Position numbers and translations under genes: made by a program. The notes beneath the pieces are model-generated. The model saw nothing but the letters and a program-made list of their open reading frames with translations. It was not told where the DNA came from and did not search any database. 64,000 nt of DNA from Chionoecetes opilio. Taxonomy: Eukaryota > Arthropoda > Malacostraca > Decapoda > Majidae. The stretch covers positions 131,001 to 195,000 of the forward strand of contig JACEEZ010003766.1 in assembly GCA_016584305.1 (NCBI GenBank). Reading direction: 5' to 3'. Shown one piece after another: positions 57,505-64,000 of the stretch. The first letter of the stretch is position 1; every line of letters starts with the position of its first letter.

Positions 57505-59368
57505 GTGAACGTCACTGTGGGAGACACTAATGTACACCGTCTCCTATAAGTATACCAGTGTGTAATACCTACATGTGTATAACTGCCCAAAACTGTAAAA
57601 AATTATTTAGCTGTTTGCTACATGGCATTGGTGTAGGAATAGGTGAGGGCCTGGTGATTGACGGATGGGTGAGTGCCAGGATGAAGGATGAACACACCAG
57701 TGTTGGGGTGCCTGGATGACGGTTGTACAGTCGCCGGATATACACAATCTGTCAAAGAGGTCATATAAGAAAAATTATAACATATAAATACACCAATAAG
57801 AAATATGAATTATATACTCAGTACTCAGATGTGGTGTTGCGTCGCGCCAAGTCCGTAGGGAGGGACGTGTAGTGTGTTAGCAAGTGGTAGTGGCAGTGTT
57901 ATGTGTCAAGGGCGCTGGGCGGCAGGGAGGGGTGCTGCAGAGTGGGGGGTTGAGAAAGCGTTATGCGCTCGGAAGGTAGGCGGCGGTGTGGGCTGTTGGC
58001 TGTGTTGCTGTGACGCTGGAAGGTATTAAGTGTTGGGAGGGGCTGGGGGGTTGTGTTGCGGCGTAGCGGGAGGTTATTTGCATTGCGTTGTGCCATGTGC
58101 CATGATGAGATGCTGGGTGTGGTGCTGTGCCAAAATGGGTACCTCAGGGCGTGATGGGTGTTGGGAGGAGCTGTTGAAGTGTGTTGCGTCACGGTGTTGC
58201 TTTGTAGCGGGGCGGCTGTAGTGGGGGTGGTGACTGAGATCTTTTGTCGGCAGGGGGGGGGTGGCAGCTTTGATGCGGCGACCTCTTTCCCCACGGAAGA
58301 ATTTGTGATTTGCTTGAAGTGGCTGCCTCACTCTTCTTGTAGAATGATTTGCTTAGGTCTTATTTGTAGATTGTAGATATTGTAGGTGCGTCGGTCGTGT
58401 TGCGTGGGTTTGGCTTGGTTTTGGGGTTTGTGGTTGTGGATGTTAACGGGTTGGTTGACGTTTGGTTTGTTTGATGAAGATGGCGTATGTCTTGGTAGAC
58501 GTGGAGAAGCTGTAGAAAGGCCCAGAGTTAGTTAAAACTTTTGTAGGGCTTGTAGTTTGCGGGGTGTCTTAATTCCACCGCTGACCACCATTATAAGTCG
58601 ATAATTTGTAAACTTATTTGAGGATTTTAAAATTTTAACGCCCATTTTTGTACAAATTTTTTATTTATAAGCCATTAAGGGCGAAATATATTACAACCTA
58701 AAAGAATGTCTTAAAACACAACGGGGAGTGCCGGGACTCGTGAGCGGGCGTGTTGTAGGTAGTGGTTCCCGGGGCCTTTCTCCCTCTTTCCCCCCTTTTC
58801 CTGTCCGCTTCTCCCTCGGGTACGATTCGTTAAACCTAACATAATGCTGAGAATATACATTTGTCCTGTGACCTACTTGCTAGAGTTAAAAAATGCAAGG
58901 TTTCAGGGTTTACACGGGGAAACAGGGAGGAAAGATATACGTAAAATTTATATATAATTAATAAAAAAATTATATGTTTATAAAACCCTAAAAAACTTTT
59001 CTTTGATGTTAAGATAAAAAACCCTGTATGGAATTATAATACGTTTTACATTTATGAAAATAGTTTAATTAAATAGTAATAGTTATGCATTTTTAAAATT
59101 ATTAGAAGTGATTACAGATGAACACGAGTGTGTCTGGCTGGGGACTTAAAAAACAAAACACAGTGATTCAGAGCGACCCCTTAAAGCCCCACCCCTTAAA
59201 TGAAAGACACCAAAAAGGGCCCGGGATCCATTGCATTCCCCGTATACATGGAGGATAATTGTATTGTTTTTATAATTTTTATAATTGTGTTTTGTCTTTT
59301 AAAATGTTTGTTCCCCGCATTTTTCCCTTCCCATGCAGGAATGTTATCAAAAACCCTTGGGTGTATTT
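57505..59368. other. No gene recognised
   Basis: 57505-57900 may be the 5' leader of the second Gypsy. 57900-58330 is G-rich on the plus strand with a low-complexity Pro/Thr/His frame on the minus strand (58294-57899) that shows no domain. 58331-59160 is AT-rich. Position 59160 onward shows inflated homopolymers. Confidence 0.45.
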
Positions 59369-59523
59369 CGTCTCTCTCTCTCCTCCTCTCTCTCTCTCTT
59401 CTCTCTCTCCTCCTCTCTCCCTCTCTCTCTCTCTCTCCCTTCTCTCTCTCTCTCTCTTCTCTCTCTCTTTTTTCTCTCTCCTCTCTCCCCTTCTCTCTCC
59501 TCTCCTCTCCTTTTCCCCTCTCT

Positions 59524-59560
<37 letters not shown>

Positions 59561-59599
59561 CCCCTCTCTTTTCTTCTCCTCTCCTCTCTCCCTCTCTCT

Positions 59600-59635
<36 letters not shown>

Positions 59636-59680
59636 TCCTCCTCTCTCTCTCTCTTCTCTCTTCTCTCGCCCCTTTGCCCC
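59369..59680. repeat. CT-rich (polypyrimidine) tract
   Basis: About 310 bp of CTCTCT with TTTTCC and CCTCC interruptions. Leu/Ser- or Arg/Glu-rich frames are artefacts. Confidence 0.95.
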
Positions 59681-60229
59681 CGGGGCTTCACAACAAAAGG
59701 TTGATAAACACGGGGGAAAAATTTTGAAGAAAAAAAAAATGTTGAGTTGTTTTTTGAGCTTATTTAGACTAAAATTGGCATGCTGATTCCAAATCTGTAT
59801 CGTTTTTTCTAGCCGTTAAATTTTTTTTCTCCACAGTTACCCTCCAAAAAAGAAAAAATTCCCACTTGGAGCTGTAGTAAAATTTGCCGCTGTTTACGTT
59901 TTGCCCCATCGGAGCTATGGGGCAACTTTTTTGGCATTTAAAATTTAAGCGGGGTGAGAGGTGTTCAGCTCCCAATGGGCGTACTATCAAACTGAAAACA
60001 GAAAGTGGTAGTAGGAATAGGAGGATTTTTTAGGCTTTTCTCTTAACCTGTAAAAAACATACCATTGTAATTTCTATTTCTTTTTTATGCGGGTTTTTTT
60101 TGTTTTCAAAGCTTGAAAACTTTTCCCAGTAGGTTTTTTTTAAAAGGGTAATATTTTTTGTTTCAGATATGTCTGTCCTGTACTCTGTCAAAAGCTAAAA
60201 ACCCCTGACCCCTTCTGTATATATTGGAG

Positions 60230-61795
60230 TTTCCCATTCCAAGTCAGAGGGCAAGCATCAGCGTTTTTTGTCAAACAAGCTATTTCGCTTTTTTAAAGTG
60301 AAACTGGGTGATCAAAAACAACTAGGGCCCCCTCAAAAGTGTGCAAGCAGTGTTCAGGATTACGGATGGGGCCCAAAGGAAACTAAAAAAATTTGGGCAT
60401 TTGGACCCCCAGGGTTTTGGCGAGAGAAAAAAGATCATTCCAAGACTGTTTTTTTGTTTTGGAAAACATCAGGATTTAACAAGGAAAAATAAAAGAAAAA
60501 AAAATATCCTAATCTACCCTCAGCTATAAGACCAATGCCCCATTCAGCTGAAATTCCCCGTGCCAGTTTTCGAACAATACCTCCTCTGAAGATCTAGGTG
60601 TTGAAGAACCCGTGAAAACAATATGCAGATTTTTACATTCACGAGGATTTAGTTCGTAGGGGATTTATCAGCACGAGTTAAAAAGATTTAGCACTGATTT
60701 GGGGCCATCCCCAAAAAACTTCAGAAATATAGCATCAAGACTGAAGAGAAAAAAAATACTTTAACAAGGAGTGAAGGTATCATTTCAACGAGAAAGTACA
60801 TTTTTGCGTACTTTCGAATGCCAGCGGTTTTGTGTTTTGCCATAAAATTCCGGTTTCTGAAGGAATTAGGGGCTTTCAACTACAATCCAAATGGAAAGGC
60901 GATTGTTTTTTGATCTCAAAGCGGAGCTTGAAATGTGTCCTTCTAACAAAGGCAATTTGTTTGGGGGGCTTTTGCCTTTGGGGGCATTCGGGCCCGTCTT
61001 TTGGAAAATATGGAGATGTAAAAGGGTCATTGAGTTATTGCAAAAAATGACAAAAAAACCCAAATTGGATCTCTGTGTTTTACCCTTTAAAAAGGTGTCC
61101 TTCCTTTTGGTCCCAAAAAACGGGATACAAAAAGTTCCCTGTTTTTTTCGTTGTGGGATAGCAGAGCTCGAGAGAAGCATGGGGGTTTAGAGAATTGGCC
61201 TCCGGATTGATCTTTAAAACCCGGAATCCTAACATTGACATGGCCACTTGTTTAAGGAAAAAAAATTTCCCACCTTTGCACATAAAAAATAGGTTCATGA
61301 AACAGTTTTTAAAAGCATTTTCAACTGATGGCGACGTTTTAAGACATCATCTTGGCATTTCCCGGATGTAAAATTTAAAAAAATCAAGCCGGTGTGTTTT
61401 TGGGCCACTTTTTACAGCTCATCAAAGTAAAAATTTTAAAGGGACTATGTCAACCTTTTAAAAAAAGTTGGCATCTTCAAAGACGCGCAAGAACTTTCTT
61501 GGGAAAACACGTGCAAGTAATTACCAGAAAAGTTAAAACTATTTGGGGAGCTACAAACCTTGGTTGCAACATGAGATTAAAGTCTTTTTTGCATAGCCAT
61601 TTTCCAATTTCCGAAAATCTTGGTGCTGCTAGCGACGGAGGGTGAACGTTTTACCAAGATTTTTAAGGGGATGGAAGAACGTTACCAGGGTAATGGGGGT
61701 GATATGATGGTGACTATTGTTGGAGCTCAAAAAAGCGATAGTCCTCAAATTTAAAACTCCCGACAAGCTACAAACGTAAATTTTACCTTAAACCC
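60230..61795 (+). pseudogene. Multicopy uncharacterized arthropod protein (EQGERFHQD family), frame-broken
   Basis: Recognisable blocks in shifting frames include LGDQ then APQKCAS, GPKETKK and EKKDHSKTVFLF at 60.3-60.5 kb. QLQSKWKGD, LKCVLL and VIELLQK follow at 60.9-61.1 kb. Last are LHIKNRFMKQFLKAF at 61.28 kb and FPENLGAASDGG, RTLPG and YKRKFYL at 61.6-61.8 kb. They follow the order of a protein of several hundred residues that I recall as highly repeated in arthropod and cnidarian genomes, ending with a conserved ENLGAxSDEQGERFHQD and YxGRW region. Its function is not known to me; copy number suggests it travels on a transposon. Nearly every homopolymer seems altered, so consensus error may account for some breaks. 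Confidence 0.6.
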
Positions 61796-62186
61796 GCACA
61801 CAATTAAGCCTTTCCTTTTTAAAAACTGATAATGTTAAAAAAAACATTTATTCATGCCTATTTTTTTCATTTTTTTATTGTATGTTTAAATTTGCAACTT
61901 TTTTAAAATAAGCCTGTTTTCTGTTTTTGTACGATTTTTCAATTTTTTAAAAAAAACGAAAAACCACAGTTCAAAACTTGACGTGAAAGAAAAACTGAGA
62001 TCAGTTTTTGGGTCAGCACCCAAAAATTTCTAATAACAATGTCAGACCTAACCAACAAAAATTTTTTCCCCCGGTAATTTTTTGTTCAAATGTGATTGTG
62101 TGAGATTTCTGTGTAATTAGAGGTATGGATTCCCTTTATGTAATAGTTTGCTTTGAGTTTAAAGGTGGTATATAGTGGTTGTGGTA
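61796..62186. other. No gene recognised
   Basis: AT-rich, homopolymer-rich sequence after the pseudogene. Confidence 0.5.
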
Positions 62187-62250
62187 AGGGTGGTGGTGGT
62201 GGTGGTGGTGGTGGTGGTGGTGGTGGTGGTGGTGGAGGTGGTGGTGATGA
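62187..62250. repeat. (GGT)n microsatellite
   Basis: About 20 GGT units with minor GAT variants after the run. Poly-Pro or poly-His frames over it are artefacts. Confidence 0.95.
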
Positions 62251-63941
<1,691 letters not shown>

Positions 63942-64000
63942 TCATAAGAACATAAGAACATACGAAAATATGGAAGCTACTAGAGGCCGTGAGATCTACA
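63942..64000 (-). mobile_element. CR1-like LINE 3' end, continues past the window
   Basis: On the minus strand TGTAGATCTCACGGCCTC, then TAGCTTCC and TATGTTCTTATGTTCTTATG, matches the 3' end at 37690-37745. The body lies beyond 64000. Confidence 0.8.

Noticed and set aside
57899..58294. 131-codon Pro/Thr/His-rich minus-strand frame as a gene
   Set aside because: Low complexity, no domain, no splice evidence, and the opposite strand is also open.

Overview
The window is eukaryotic and almost entirely repetitive DNA. The best guess (inference) is a decapod crustacean. The reasons are interstitial TTAGG-type repeats (the arthropod telomere motif), very long AC, AG and TA microsatellites, tRNA-derived SINEs, and many transposon families of kinds common in crustaceans. 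Nothing bacterial (operons, Shine-Dalgarno sites, CRISPR) is present. Only one stretch looks like a confident host coding exon: a classical-cadherin cytoplasmic exon at 39259-39483 on the minus strand with both splice sites. Two or three other short exon candidates are weak.

Layout. 1-15.3 kb: the 3' end of a Helitron at base 1 and an inverted relative at 10.2-11.0 kb, a hAT transposase remnant, a solo LTR, a tRNA-derived SINE, a TTAGG-rich tandem block, and three hAT elements with readable termini and 8-bp target duplications (6.47-7.40, 9.73-10.01 and 13.30-14.72 kb). 15.3-35.4 kb: a decayed Ty3/Gypsy element on the minus strand. Each of its two LTRs is interrupted at virtually the same LTR position by a different non-LTR retrotransposon: a 4.3-kb EN/RT element with a CCHC gag, and an 8.0-kb EN-RT-RNase H element with a 1.6-kb minisatellite near its 5' end. 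36-38 kb: CR1/L2-like LINE 3' ends. 39.2-44.1 kb: the cadherin exon, then a MADF-domain gene split by a roughly 4.2-kb run of Helitron copies, two of whose junctions are seamless head-to-tail. 45-50 kb: microsatellites, possible exons, an A-rich satellite with an inverted monomer, and a TIR element with TGA duplications. 50.6-53.2 kb: a second Gypsy (gag-PR-RT). 53.3-57.5 kb: a TIR transposon carrying a divergent hAT-like transposase gene that is interrupted by an RTE-type LINE. 57.5-64 kb: AT-rich and CT-rich sequence, a frame-broken copy of a multicopy arthropod protein, and a CR1-like 3' end running off the window.

No genes act together as a pathway here. The logic is nested insertion: LINEs in LTRs, Helitrons in a MADF gene, a LINE in a transposase gene, a SINE in a Helitron. 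Parts of 22.2-27 kb and 59-62 kb have inflated homopolymers and dense frameshifts that may be consensus error as well as decay, so all frame calls there are provisional.
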